A DNA stretch of 21,434 nucleotides from Nitrospirales bacterium. Its GTDB lineage: Bacteria > Nitrospirota > Thermodesulfovibrionia > Thermodesulfovibrionales > Dissulfurispiraceae. The notes under the pieces were generated by a model. It made no database searches, had not been told where the DNA came from, and saw nothing but the letters and a program-made list of their open reading frames with translations. A program made the translations under genes and the position numbers. The stretch covers positions 1 through 21,434 of the forward strand of contig JADLDZ010000019.1 of NCBI GenBank assembly GCA_020846375.1. Reading direction: 5' to 3'. Within the stretch, counting starts at the first letter, position 1; the number at the start of each line of letters is the position of its first letter. Of this stretch, positions 6,696 through 14,337 are shown piece by piece.

Positions 6696-6816
6696 GGAGT
6701 CCGTGAAGTCCCTCAGGGCCTTGAAGAACCTGTTGACAAAGCGAATCCAGAGAATAAGCCAGATGAAAAATGCGATGCCGAGCAAGCATTCAAGCATGCG
6801 TTATCATATAAAATAA
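6664..6816 (+). CDS. 50-residue basic small ORF
   Basis: GTG at 6664 with AGGAGGAGG ending 4 bases upstream, overlapping the previous gene by 32 bp and closing at TAA 6816. The product is strongly basic (KKxx-rich, including SVKSLRALKNLLTKRIQRISQMKN) and could be an amphipathic DNA- or RNA-binding helix. The ribosome site is the main evidence; no family is recognised. Confidence 0.42.
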   Translation: MPTRGKGYFFKESVKSLRALKNLLTKRIQRISQMKNAMPSKHSSMRYHIK

Positions 6817-6950
6817 CAGTTGTCAAATCAATAAATTTGTGCCGGGCAGGCAGTCGCCGGAGATACCCCCTGAGGGGTAGAAAAGTGGTAGAAAGCAGAG
6901 GAAGTCGGTATATCATTAAATGAAATCTCATCAGGTAAGGGAGGCAGGGT
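6817..6950. promoter_or_regulatory. Structured leader of the second XRE gene
   Basis: A perfect hairpin TACCCC-CTGA-GGGGTA (6864-6879) is followed by two copies of GGTAGAAA spaced by 11 bp (6876-6883 and 6887-6894), the first overlapping the hairpin. Both lie 55-87 bases before the XRE start. No T-run follows the hairpin, so an operator is more likely than a terminator. I see no clear sigma-70 promoter; TTGTCA at 6822 lacks a matching -10. Confidence 0.45.
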
Positions 6951-7352
6951 ATGAAAAAGAGGTCCGAAGAAAGCGCAACGAAAGAAAGAATCCGCAGCAC
7001 GGCGGCGATCGGGCAGATGGTGAAAGCGCGGCGGAAGGAGCTGGGCATTCCCCAGGAGCGGATTGCAGCCCATTTGGGGGTGACGTATCAGCAGGTGCAG
7101 CGGTACGAAAACGGCAAGAACCGGCTCAACGTGGAGGATATCCAGATCATCGCCGCTATACTGAATGTGCCGGTGAACTATTTCTTCGGTGCCATTACCG
7201 AAAAGTCCACGGGCCTCTCCCCGGACGAGCGGAAAATACTGAAGCTCTTCCGGAAGATCAAGAACAGGGCCGGTCGGGCAGCGGTGATAACAGTGGCCCG
7301 TCTTGCCGCACAGCTCAAGGCACCGACAGGGGCCGATGCAGGCCAACAATGA
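6951..7352 (+). CDS. XRE-family transcriptional regulator
   Basis: 133 residues, start supported by GGGAGG upstream. A typical HTH_3 domain spans about residues 18-78: IGQMVKARRKELGIPQERIAAHLGVTYQQVQRYENGKNRLNVEDIQIIAAILNVPVNYFF. A helical tail follows (DERKILKLFRKIKNRAGRAAVITVARLAAQL), which may mediate dimerisation. It overlaps the primase-helicase by 17 bp and is probably cotranscribed with it, so it may govern the replication module. Distinct in sequence from the repressor pair at 2772-3541. Confidence 0.88.
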   Translation: MKKRSEESATKERIRSTAAIGQMVKARRKELGIPQERIAAHLGVTYQQVQRYENGKNRLNVEDIQIIAAILNVPVNYFFGAITEKSTGLSPDERKILKLFRKIKNRAGRAAVITVARLAAQLKAPTGADAGQQ

Positions 7353-10300
7353 TTTCGAGACCATAAAGCGTCGGCTGGATCTCCTGGACATCATCACCCG
7401 GGAGACTGGCCTCACGATGCAGGGGGCCCACCTCAAGCAATGCCCCTTCTGCGGCCACAAGGAATGCTTTTCCATTGATCAGGACAAGCAGCTCTTCAAC
7501 TGCTTTTCCTGCAAGCTCGCCGGCGATGTCTTCAACTTCCTCCAGGAGTACCATGAGCTGGAGCCCTTCGAGGCGCTGAAGAAAGCGGCCAGCATGGCCG
7601 GGATGGAGATCTCGTCGCCGGCGCAGACGGCGACACCGAAGAAATCCAAGGCCGAGAGCCTGCAGGAGCAGCTCTACCGCCTTGCGTGGGAACACTACCG
7701 GGAGGCCATAGGAAAGCCGGAGTGCCCCGGCAGGAAGTGGTTCCTGTCGGACCGCGGCCACGCGCCGACGACGCTGGAGAAGATGGCGGTAGGATGGTCT
7801 ACCGGCACCCTGGCGACTTTCCTGAAAGAGCAGGGGATCGACGAAGCGGAGATGCTGAAGCACAGCCTGGCCCGGAACAGGGACAAGGAGGACAAGGAGA
7901 TCCCTCTTCGGGACTACTGGCGGCGGGGCCTGGCGATCTTCCCCGTGGTGGACCATGCAGGCAAGATCGTGAGCCTGACCATGAAGGACCCGGAGAAAAA
8001 GGCCAAGGCCTCGCAGCTTGCCGGGCAGCCGAAGAAGTGGTTTCTGAACTACGCGGCCCTGGGCAAGGGGTACGAGAACATCGTGGTGGAGGGCCAGAAC
8101 GACCTGGCCTCTCTCCTGGACGTGGGCATCGAGAATGCGATCGGCACGGCCGGAGCGCCGGCAGGCGAGCAGGTGCAGCTCCTCCGCAACTTCATGGCCG
8201 GCAAGACGGTCTTTCTCTGGTTCGATCAGGACGCGCAGCGGCCTTTCCGCTCGGACCGGATAAAGGGGGAGGGCGGGCCGCACCATATCCGGTTCCTCTC
8301 CGAGGGTCTGACAGACGCGGACGTGCGGATGAAGATCATCGTCCACCCTCCGTTGCCCTCGGGCGAGACGGCCAAGGACCCGGACGAATGGATCCAGGGA
8401 CTCCTCCGGGCAGGCAAGTCGCCGGCCGAGGTGCGGGCGCTGATCCGGGAGCTGAGGCTCGAAGCCCTGGACCCGTTGGCCTGGGAGCTCCATCAGCTCT
8501 CCCTCATCCCGACCACCAAGGACCGCCTGGAGGCGTTCAAGGCTCGCAAACTGCCCCAGGTCATCAATGCGATCGAGTCCACTGCAGACCAGGAAGTGAT
8601 GATCGACACCGCTGCCCGGGCCATCGGCATCTCGGTCCCGGCGATCGAGGAACTCGTGAACAATGCCGTGGACCTCTACCAGAGCCTCTCGGAGCGGTTC
8701 AAGGAGCTCAAGAAGGCGGACCCCTACGACATCGCGACCTTCATCTTCCGGTGGTTCGGCAACGGGGCAGGGGCCAAGTTCTACAAGACGGACGAGGGGA
8801 AAGTCTACCTCTACTACCAGCGGCAGAGCTACGAGATCGGCAGCAACCTGGACTTCAATACCCTGATGTACCGCCTGACGCGCATGGCAGCCGTGGAGAA
8901 ACCCGGCAGCACGGTCTGGTACTACCTGCAGGTGATGGCCAACGACCAGGGGGAGCGCGTGGAGATGCTGTCGTGGCAGCACACGGACCGGGAGCGGGAC
9001 ACGATCTATCTGCACCTCAACGCCTCCCACAACAAGATCCTGCGCCTGGCGCCCGGAGAAGAGCCGCAGATGATCGACAACGGCACCAACCAGCAGTCCA
9101 TCCTCCTGACGAGAAGTCCCCAAATGCGCCACTTCGAGTACACGCCAAACCCGAGCGAAGCCGACGGCTTCGCGGCGCTGAAACACCTGCTCATGGATAC
9201 GACGCCCGCGGAAACGCCCCTGCGCTTCTTCCTCGCGGCCTGGGTAGCCTCTATTTACATGATGTCCTTCCAGAGCGACCGGGGGTTGCTCCAGATCATC
9301 GCAAACAGCTCGTGCGGAAAGAGCAAGGTGGCCGAAAGGATCTCGATGTTGATCTATGGGGAAAACTATGTGGGCAAGGGAACCAATGCGGCCGAGACCC
9401 GGGTGGCGACTTCCAACCCCCTCGTCTTCCAAGACAACCTCGAGAACCGGAACCTGAACCAGGGGACGGTGGACCTGCTCCTCCTGATGGCAAACAGCAC
9501 GCATAAGCCCAAGGCAAAGGGCGGTTCCGACACCGAGGTGCTCATGCAGCGGCTGGCGGCCATGGCAGTGATCACCTCCATCGAGGCCTTTCCCGGGAGG
9601 ATCCCCGAGCTCGTGAACCGGACCTTCCCGCTCCTGCTCGATCCATCCAGGAAGCAGAACGGGTACATGCACGACGAGGTGATGCGCGCGATCTCCAAGA
9701 ACCGCGCTCTGATCCTCTCGTGTCTCTTCCGCATGGTCGACCTGGAAGTGCTGCCGAACCTCGAGGAGAGAAAGTACTGGTCCAAATACCTGCAGACGAA
9801 ACACGCGGGACACGCCAAGGAGCGGAACAACGAGCACCTCTGCACCATGATGGTGATCACCGAGGCTCTGCTCAAAAGGATTCCCTACAGCAAGGGCGAC
9901 GTACCGGTGAAGACGCAGGCGACGGAGCTCCTGGACCACTGGATCGGCGCCATGAATGAGCAGGAGCACGCCACAGCCATCACTTCGAATACCCTTCTTA
10001 ACCTGATGGACGGCCTGGCCCGGGAAATGGTGACCGCGATCCGGCACAAGGGAGAAACGCTCCTCTACCAGGACCACCCTGAATTCGAAGCGCCCTATCC
10101 CGACTACCTCGGGGGCAAGGGGAAGGGCACCCGGGTGAAGGTGCACGAGGACCCGATATACCTGGAGACCTTCTACCTGACCGACATCATGGAGGAGCTG
10201 GCCGAGGAGGGATCGGACGACTTCATGGAGCCGATGCAGCGGCTGGAATTCATCGTTACCGCAGCGGACCTCTTCACCCTCTTCAACCGTGTGTGCAAGA

Positions 10301-10488
10301 ACCAGGGCGTGCGGAACCCTTTCGAGAACCCTACCTCCCTGGGCGCCCGCATCTCGAACGACCGGGCGATCCTGCAGAAAGGCGGATGGGCCTATGTCCA
10401 GCGGAAGAAAGACGTGGCCCAGTACAAGAAGATCAGCGGAAACTGGCACTGGAGATTCTCGAAGAAAGTCAGGGCGGTGGGGAGATGA
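7336..10488 (+). CDS. Bifunctional primase-helicase (zinc finger, Toprim, P-loop)
   Basis: 1050 residues; start at ATG 7336, 4 bases after an AGGGG. N-terminus: CHC2-type zinc ribbon with Cys36/Cys39 and Cys56/Cys59 (CPFCG...FNCFSC). Around 230-350 there is a Toprim domain: VVEGQNDLASLL (about 249), TVFLWFDQDAQ (292-302) and KDPDEWI. The C-terminal half is an ATPase with P-loop ANSSCGKS (656-663, first Gly replaced by Ala) and a Walker-B-like LVFQDN (Asp700), followed by an Arg-bearing segment PELVNRTFPLLL. The product would synthesise primers and unwind DNA at the element's origin, as P4 alpha-like and other phage primase-helicases do. It probably acts on the repeat cluster just downstream. 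GC-rich codon use matches 6951-7352. Confidence 0.85.
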   Translation: MQANNDFETIKRRLDLLDIITRETGLTMQGAHLKQCPFCGHKECFSIDQDKQLFNCFSCKLAGDVFNFLQEYHELEPFEALKKAASMAGMEISSPAQTATPKKSKAESLQEQLYRLAWEHYREAIGKPECPGRKWFLSDRGHAPTTLEKMAVGWSTGTLATFLKEQGIDEAEMLKHSLARNRDKEDKEIPLRDYWRRGLAIFPVVDHAGKIVSLTMKDPEKKAKASQLAGQPKKWFLNYAALGKGYENIVVEGQNDLASLLDVGIENAIGTAGAPAGEQVQLLRNFMAGKTVFLWFDQDAQRPFRSDRIKGEGGPHHIRFLSEGLTDADVRMKIIVHPPLPSGETAKDPDEWIQGLLRAGKSPAEVRALIRELRLEALDPLAWELHQLSLIPTTKDRLEAFKARKLPQVINAIESTADQEVMIDTAARAIGISVPAIEELVNNAVDLYQSLSERFKELKKADPYDIATFIFRWFGNGAGAKFYKTDEGKVYLYYQRQSYEIGSNLDFNTLMYRLTRMAAVEKPGSTVWYYLQVMANDQGERVEMLSWQHTDRERDTIYLHLNASHNKILRLAPGEEPQMIDNGTNQQSILLTRSPQMRHFEYTPNPSEADGFAALKHLLMDTTPAETPLRFFLAAWVASIYMMSFQSDRGLLQIIANSSCGKSKVAERISMLIYGENYVGKGTNAAETRVATSNPLVFQDNLENRNLNQGTVDLLLLMANSTHKPKAKGGSDTEVLMQRLAAMAVITSIEAFPGRIPELVNRTFPLLLDPSRKQNGYMHDEVMRAISKNRALILSCLFRMVDLEVLPNLEERKYWSKYLQTKHAGHAKERNNEHLCTMMVITEALLKRIPYSKGDVPVKTQATELLDHWIGAMNEQEHATAITSNTLLNLMDGLAREMVTAIRHKGETLLYQDHPEFEAPYPDYLGGKGKGTRVKVHEDPIYLETFYLTDIMEELAEEGSDDFMEPMQRLEFIVTAADLFTLFNRVCKNQGVRNPFENPTSLGARISNDRAILQKGGWAYVQRKKDVAQYKKISGNWHWRFSKKVRAVGR

Positions 10489-10585
10489 GCAAAACAGCCA
10501 GAGTTTCAATAAAGTATAGTGCAGAAGGCCCTTTTTTTTGCCTTGAGCTGAAAATTCGACCCGGCATATTTTCGCGTCTCACCTT

Positions 10586-10790
10586 CCCAACTTCCCCTAA
10601 TCCTTCTAAGGCTTTGAATTATTTATTGAATTGTGGGGTATGGTTGGGGGAAGATTCGGGGGGAGTATTGGGGAAGTTGGGGGAAGTTAAGGGGAAGTTT
10701 GGTTATGCCGCTTGCAAACTTCCCCCAGGCAGAACCGGTTCAAGTATAAGGGAATATCAGTGGCCAGGGGAAGAGGGAACCCAGGGGAAG
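10586..10790. repeat. GGGGAAG(TT) iteron-like repeat cluster
   Basis: Direct copies of GGGGAAG begin at 10647, 10670, 10680, 10691, 10767 and 10784; those at 10670, 10680 and 10691 extend to GGGGAAGTT and are 10 and 11 bp apart, one helical turn. Inverted copies AACTTCCCC occur at 10589-10597 and 10717-10725. CCCAACTTCCCC (10586-10597) is the exact reverse complement of 10670-10681. The regular phasing and mixed orientation fit binding sites for a replication initiator, probably the upstream primase-helicase. Function is inferred. Confidence 0.65.
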
Positions 10791-11059
10791 CGGGAAAATG
10801 CTCGTCGGATTTCCGGAGTTGCCCTGCTTTCCCCCTTTGTGGGGCCTGATGGCTGCGGAAAAAATAGATTCTTTTCGGTTATTTTTTCTCCTCTGTTTTG
10901 GTGGCTTTCGGTCAGCATTGATGCGGGTTTGGGTATACCCTGTGACCTGTCTCAGATGGGGAGTTTTCCCGCGTGGGTCGGGAACAGACGAAAAAAGCGG
11001 AATTCGTCAACGTACCGGACACTTCCATCGGAAAGGAAAAGGACCTTTTTTCATGCTCT

Positions 11060-11260
11060 CCATTTATTGAACGCTGAATCAATATTTCTCTATACAATCA
11101 AATACATACCTATGTCATTTTCCTGTCGTATTCTCCCTGATATTTACATAATAATAGGGTGTATCCAGTACAATTCATATATTTCAAAAGCTTACCTCGA
11201 TAATTTTCTTAACACTATACACCTTATCGGACATAATTTTTTGTTTTTTCCTATTTTTCA
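11060..11260. other. AT-rich tract, possible DNA-unwinding element
   Basis: This stretch is visibly AT-rich compared with its GC-rich neighbours, with runs such as ATTTACATAATAATAG and TAATTTTTTGTTTTTTCC. It follows the GGGGAAG repeats by about 270 bp. An AT-rich unwinding region beside initiator repeats is standard for iteron origins. No gene, tRNA or clear promoter is seen in it. Confidence 0.45.
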
Positions 11261-11264
11261 AACT

Positions 11265-11286
11265 GTCAACAGGGTGACGAACACCC
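11265..11286. repeat. Inverted repeats before the second recombinase
   Basis: GGGTG-ACGAA-CACCC (11272-11286) is a perfect 5-bp stem hairpin. It overlaps a second inverted repeat, GTCA-ACAGGG-TGAC (about 11265-11278). Both lie at the end of the AT-rich tract, about 130 bases before the recombinase gene. They could be a regulatory or recombinase-binding site; nothing further is visible. Confidence 0.35.
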
Positions 11287-11415
11287 CTCCCCCCCTCGAA
11301 AAAATAGGGAACATACCTTTCCGCCCCTCACCTATTACTTTCTCTAAAATGTGGCGGATTTCCATTGCGCGCTCCTATTGGAGTAGCTGGTGTTGGGAAG
11401 GTTTGAGGTATCGAT

Positions 11416-12504
11416 GTGGGCAGCTTTGAAAAAGAGGGGGGACCGGGGGGAGTGCAAGGAGGGCGCTTGATCGCACAATACTTTGAGGGATTCCGGCGGC
11501 ACCTGTTGGTGGTACTCGGGCTCGCCGTGGCAACGGCTGACGCCTACCTGGACGATCTGGTCGAATTCGACGAGTGGATCCAAGGCAACGATTACAGCGG
11601 CCACATTACAACCCTCCAGCGCGAGGATCTCGAGGAGTATATGAACTGGTGTTTCAGAAAGGGCAACAGCAACAGCACCCGTCGGGCCAAGCTCGTTGCA
11701 ATCAGAAGATTATGGAGCTACCTGATATATGCCCGCATTGTCGAGCACAACATCACGGTTGACCTGCCGCTGCCGAAGAAAGGACGCAAGCGTCCGCGCA
11801 TCTACCAGCGCGAAGAGATCCTCCGGCTCTTCACCGGGATCCCGCTGTTCAATGCTGAAGGGCAGATAAGGGAAAAGTGCCTGCGCGATATCGTGATCCT
11901 GGTCCTCCTTGCCTTCGGAGGCCTCCGCGTAGACGAAATCTGCTCCCTCCGGATCGAGGATGTGGTGGAAAACGACCGGGGACTGCAGCTCCACATTGTG
12001 GGCAAGGGGGACAAGTTCAGGGTCGTGCGCACCATCTTTCGCACGGCGGCGCGGTTCGTCCTGGATTACATTCTCGTGCGCATCGCCCAGGGCGCCACGC
12101 CGAAGGACCCGCTCCTCGTCTCCTATCGTAAGGGCGACAGGGCAAAGGGGGGGAGACTCACCGAGGGAGCTATCGACGATCTGGTCAAGGATCTGGCAGC
12201 CCGGGCTCGCCTGAGAAAGGCCAGAAACCACGCTCACATGTTCCGGGCCACCAATGCCACGCACCTCATGCAGGTCGAGGGCTGGGACCTGCACGTTGTC
12301 CGGGAGCATCTCGGCCACGCATCGATAACCACCACCGAGGAAAACTATATAGCGGATTTCGAGCCGCGGAGGAAGAAATACCCGTCCTATGCGGCCATGT
12401 TCAGAGATTTCGGACTCAAACTTTGGGCGAATAGAGGAGACACGGATGCTAACACTCATGGAGAGGGAGGCAGAGGAGGGACTATTGCCGGGCAGGCGGA
12501 ATAA
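11416..12504 (+). CDS. XerC/XerD-like tyrosine recombinase
   Basis: 362 residues from GTG 11416 (GAGG 7 bases upstream). A TTG at 11467, just after AAGGAGGG, would drop a Gly-rich leader and begin near LIAQYFEGFRRHL, and may be the true start. An N-terminal SAM-like core-binding domain (about 20-115) precedes the catalytic domain: Arg171 (GGLRVDE), Lys197 (VGKGDK), His274/Arg277 (HMFRAT), His301 (LGHASITTTEENY) and Tyr311. All catalytic residues are present. It differs from the integrase at the left end (different box II, rightward, mid-element). It may resolve replication dimers next to the origin, or belong to a second nested mobile unit. It overlaps the next gene by 59 bp. Confidence 0.88.
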   Translation: MGSFEKEGGPGGVQGGRLIAQYFEGFRRHLLVVLGLAVATADAYLDDLVEFDEWIQGNDYSGHITTLQREDLEEYMNWCFRKGNSNSTRRAKLVAIRRLWSYLIYARIVEHNITVDLPLPKKGRKRPRIYQREEILRLFTGIPLFNAEGQIREKCLRDIVILVLLAFGGLRVDEICSLRIEDVVENDRGLQLHIVGKGDKFRVVRTIFRTAARFVLDYILVRIAQGATPKDPLLVSYRKGDRAKGGRLTEGAIDDLVKDLAARARLRKARNHAHMFRATNATHLMQVEGWDLHVVREHLGHASITTTEENYIADFEPRRKKYPSYAAMFRDFGLKLWANRGDTDANTHGEGGRGGTIAGQAE

Positions 12505-13006
12505 CCATTTAGGGATAATCACCAAGCTGTTCCAACAGTACGTCGACGATTTCGGCCCAGAAGCCGGAGCGCAGATCATCAACGCCGTCATCACCCACCT
12601 CGGCGGAGAGAAGATCACCTTTCCCGATGGTCGGACAGATCATTGGCGGCATTTCCAGAGCGCCGAACTCCTGCGGAATCTTTATGCGGATCTCTGCAGC
12701 ACCTTCGGCAGCAGCTCCGGCGAGGTGATCATGCGCACCATGTGGCGTGAACTCCGCGGCGAGCGGGTGACGTTCATCAGCCACGGAACCCTGCGGACAC
12801 TGGAGCGCAACCGAGCTGTCCGAAGGGATCTGCGTGAGGAGGTGAGTGCTGCCGTCATCCGCGAGCGCTACGGCATCGATGCCGCCACCCTCTGGCGTAT
12901 CCGCCAGGGCGAGGAGGACGTACAGGAGGATTCCACGATCTTTCTGCAGAAAGAGTTGAAAACCGTAGGAAAGAGAAGCGGGAAACGATTCGCAAAAAAA
13001 GCTTGA
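12446..13006 (+). CDS. Mor/C-like transcription activator, duplicated N-domain
   Basis: 186 residues; the start ATG at 12446 is chosen for AGAGGAGA 7 bases upstream rather than an earlier in-frame ATG at 12389. Two related segments are visible: FGPEAGAQIINAVITHLGGEKITFPDGR (about 25-55) and SSSGEVIMRTMWRELRGERVTFI (about 85-110). Each has the G-G/R-E-x-[IV]-x-[FI] turn of the Mor dimerisation domain. The end, RAVRRDLREEVSAAVIRERYGIDAATLWRIRQG, is a helix-turn-helix like that of Mu Mor and C. Mu Mor/C activate middle and late promoters, including mom in Mu. Here the gene lies upstream of a Mom-like gene with a cargo in between. Homology is by pattern only. Confidence 0.6.
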   Translation: MLTLMEREAEEGLLPGRRNNHLGIITKLFQQYVDDFGPEAGAQIINAVITHLGGEKITFPDGRTDHWRHFQSAELLRNLYADLCSTFGSSSGEVIMRTMWRELRGERVTFISHGTLRTLERNRAVRRDLREEVSAAVIRERYGIDAATLWRIRQGEEDVQEDSTIFLQKELKTVGKRSGKRFAKKA

Positions 13007-13031
13007 ACAAGAGTCTGATATATGATACACT
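13003..13031 (+). promoter_or_regulatory. Possible promoter of the methyltransferase cassette
   Basis: TTGAAC (13003-13008), 17-bp spacer, TACACT (13026-13031). It overlaps the stop of the Mor-like gene and lies about 50 bases before the methyltransferase ATG. Base composition changes to more AT at this point, as expected for an inserted cassette carrying its own promoter. Four of six matches in the -10 make this tentative. Confidence 0.35.
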
Positions 13032-13083
13032 TTTTGCGCGTGAATTAAAATAGTCACTTTTGGGGGAGGCTTCGGGGTTGCCT

Positions 13084-14337
13084 ATGAATAAGACAAATGT
13101 AGGGCAATATACCGAAAAGAACGATATCGCATCCTTGCATGCAAACCTTTCGAACTCCTTTGTCGGCTTTTCGACAAAAGCGAGTAAAGGGTACGGAAAC
13201 GATAGCAAGCTGCCTTCGGTAATCGATTTGTTCTGCGGGGTCGGCGGCTTCAGCCTCGGCGCCGCTCGCGCCGGTTTTTCGTTGATTGGTGCCGTCGACA
13301 ACGATCCTCAAGCATTAGAAGCTCACAGGGTAAACTTTCCGAACAGCAATCACTGGCAAACCGATATAGCCGACGTTGCAGGTCGGGATTTGGAGAAGCT
13401 TTTCGGATTTTCGAGTTCCGGACTTGATGGATTAATCGGAGGCCCCCCATGCCAAGGATATAGCGCTATCGGCAAAAGCGATTTCGAAGATCCGCGAAAT
13501 CTTCTTTTCGTTCATTTCTTCAGAATAGTAAGCGAATGCATGCCATCTTTCTTTCTTGCGGAGAATGTCCCCGGAATAATGAACAAAAAGTACGACGAGT
13601 TAAGAAAAAGAGCGCTTTCCTATGTCGAAAGGAATTACATAGTTTTGCCGCCGCTGAAAATAACGGCAAGCGAATATGGAGCTCCCACGCTACGCACAAG
13701 AATATTTTTTTACGGGTATCGTCCTGGCTACTTGCGGAATCTGAAGCCCGACAGCTTCGAACCCTTTAGGGATGCCGAGATCGTAAACGTCCGCGAAGCC
13801 TTAAAAGGATTGCCCGAGAGGATCGACCCAGATTTGAATGAAGAAAACGGAGGGTGGGGTCAGGTTGGAGAAATCTCCAACGGAGCGTTTGGCGCGCGCC
13901 TGCACGGTCATATACCCGCCGGGGTCGGTGATCGGAAATCGATAAATAAACTCCTGAAAAAAAAGATAGTTTCCGGATGTCTCGGCACTTGCCATTCCAT
14001 AGAGGTGGAGCAAAGATATGCATCGATAATGCCGGGACAGCGAGATCTGATTTCTAAAAGTCGGCGTCTCGACCCCGAAGGATTCTGTCCGACATTAAGG
14101 GCGGGCACCGGAAGGGATCGCGGAAGTTTTCAGGCAGTAAGGCCGCTTCATCCTGTGCAAGCCCGTGTCATAACCCCTAGAGAAGCAGCCCGTCTTCAGG
14201 GTTTTCCGGACTGGTTTCAATTCGATTCGACGAAATGGCATAGCTTCAGACAAATAGGCAATAGCGTCAGTCCGATTTTGGCCGAATCGATACTTAAAGT
14301 AATCAGAAACGCTCTCAATGAAAGGAGTCGCGGGTGA
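13084..14337 (+). CDS. C5-cytosine DNA methyltransferase
   Basis: 417 residues; it methylates cytosine at C5 in a specific sequence using S-adenosylmethionine. Canonical motifs in order: I, VIDLFCGVGGFSLG (46-59); IV, GGPPCQGYS with catalytic Cys123; VI, ENVPG (160-164); VIII, RTRIFF; a target-recognition region about 200-350; IX, TPREAARLQGFPD; X, QIGNSVSPILAES (390-402). All key residues are intact. An unusual 40-residue N-terminal extension precedes motif I. I start at ATG 13084; an earlier TTG at 13060 is possible. The stop overlaps the ATPase start (GTGA). With a downstream Vsr gene this is the modification half of a restriction/repair cassette, though no separate restriction enzyme is recognised. 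GC is lower than in neighbouring phage genes. Confidence 0.95.
   Translation: MNKTNVGQYTEKNDIASLHANLSNSFVGFSTKASKGYGNDSKLPSVIDLFCGVGGFSLGAARAGFSLIGAVDNDPQALEAHRVNFPNSNHWQTDIADVAGRDLEKLFGFSSSGLDGLIGGPPCQGYSAIGKSDFEDPRNLLFVHFFRIVSECMPSFFLAENVPGIMNKKYDELRKRALSYVERNYIVLPPLKITASEYGAPTLRTRIFFYGYRPGYLRNLKPDSFEPFRDAEIVNVREALKGLPERIDPDLNEENGGWGQVGEISNGAFGARLHGHIPAGVGDRKSINKLLKKKIVSGCLGTCHSIEVEQRYASIMPGQRDLISKSRRLDPEGFCPTLRAGTGRDRGSFQAVRPLHPVQARVITPREAARLQGFPDWFQFDSTKWHSFRQIGNSVSPILAESILKVIRNALNERSRG

Larger units (their letters stand above)
10489..11415. other. 927-base region without a supported gene; candidate origin
   Basis: One frame is open from 10485 (ATGA overlap with the primase) to 11429, but its translation is low in charged residues, rich in Gly/Pro then Phe/Ile, and changes character with base composition. 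I treat it as fortuitous. The region contains a G-rich repeat cluster (10586-10790), a T8 run (10532-10539), an AT-rich tract (about 11060-11260) and a hairpin (11272-11286). A noncoding segment with repeats plus an AT-rich stretch right after the replication gene suggests an origin. Confidence 0.55.

Noticed and set aside
7686..9506. 606-codon forward open frame inside the primase-helicase
   Set aside because: Gly/Pro/Arg-rich out-of-frame shadow of a GC-rich gene.
7315..10509. 1064-codon open frame on the minus strand
   Set aside because: It mirrors the primase-helicase in GC-rich DNA. The forward frame has zinc-finger, Toprim and P-loop motifs; the reverse translation is Leu/Val/Arg/His-rich with none.
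10521..10539. Terminator after the primase-helicase (AAGGCC then T8)
   Set aside because: The T-run is good but the preceding stem is too weak to call.
10586..10790. CRISPR-like array
   Set aside because: Repeat units are 7-9 bp, irregularly spaced and in both orientations, with no spacer structure.
10798..11070. 90-codon forward ORF with a G-rich upstream sequence
   Set aside because: The upstream purines are part of the GGGGAAG repeat cluster, and the translation (Trp/Phe/Gly-rich) looks non-coding.
10485..11429. Open frame following the primase stop in an ATGA overlap
   Set aside because: Composition follows the underlying G-rich repeats and then the AT-rich tract; no domain or normal residue balance. 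Kept as a noncoding origin candidate.
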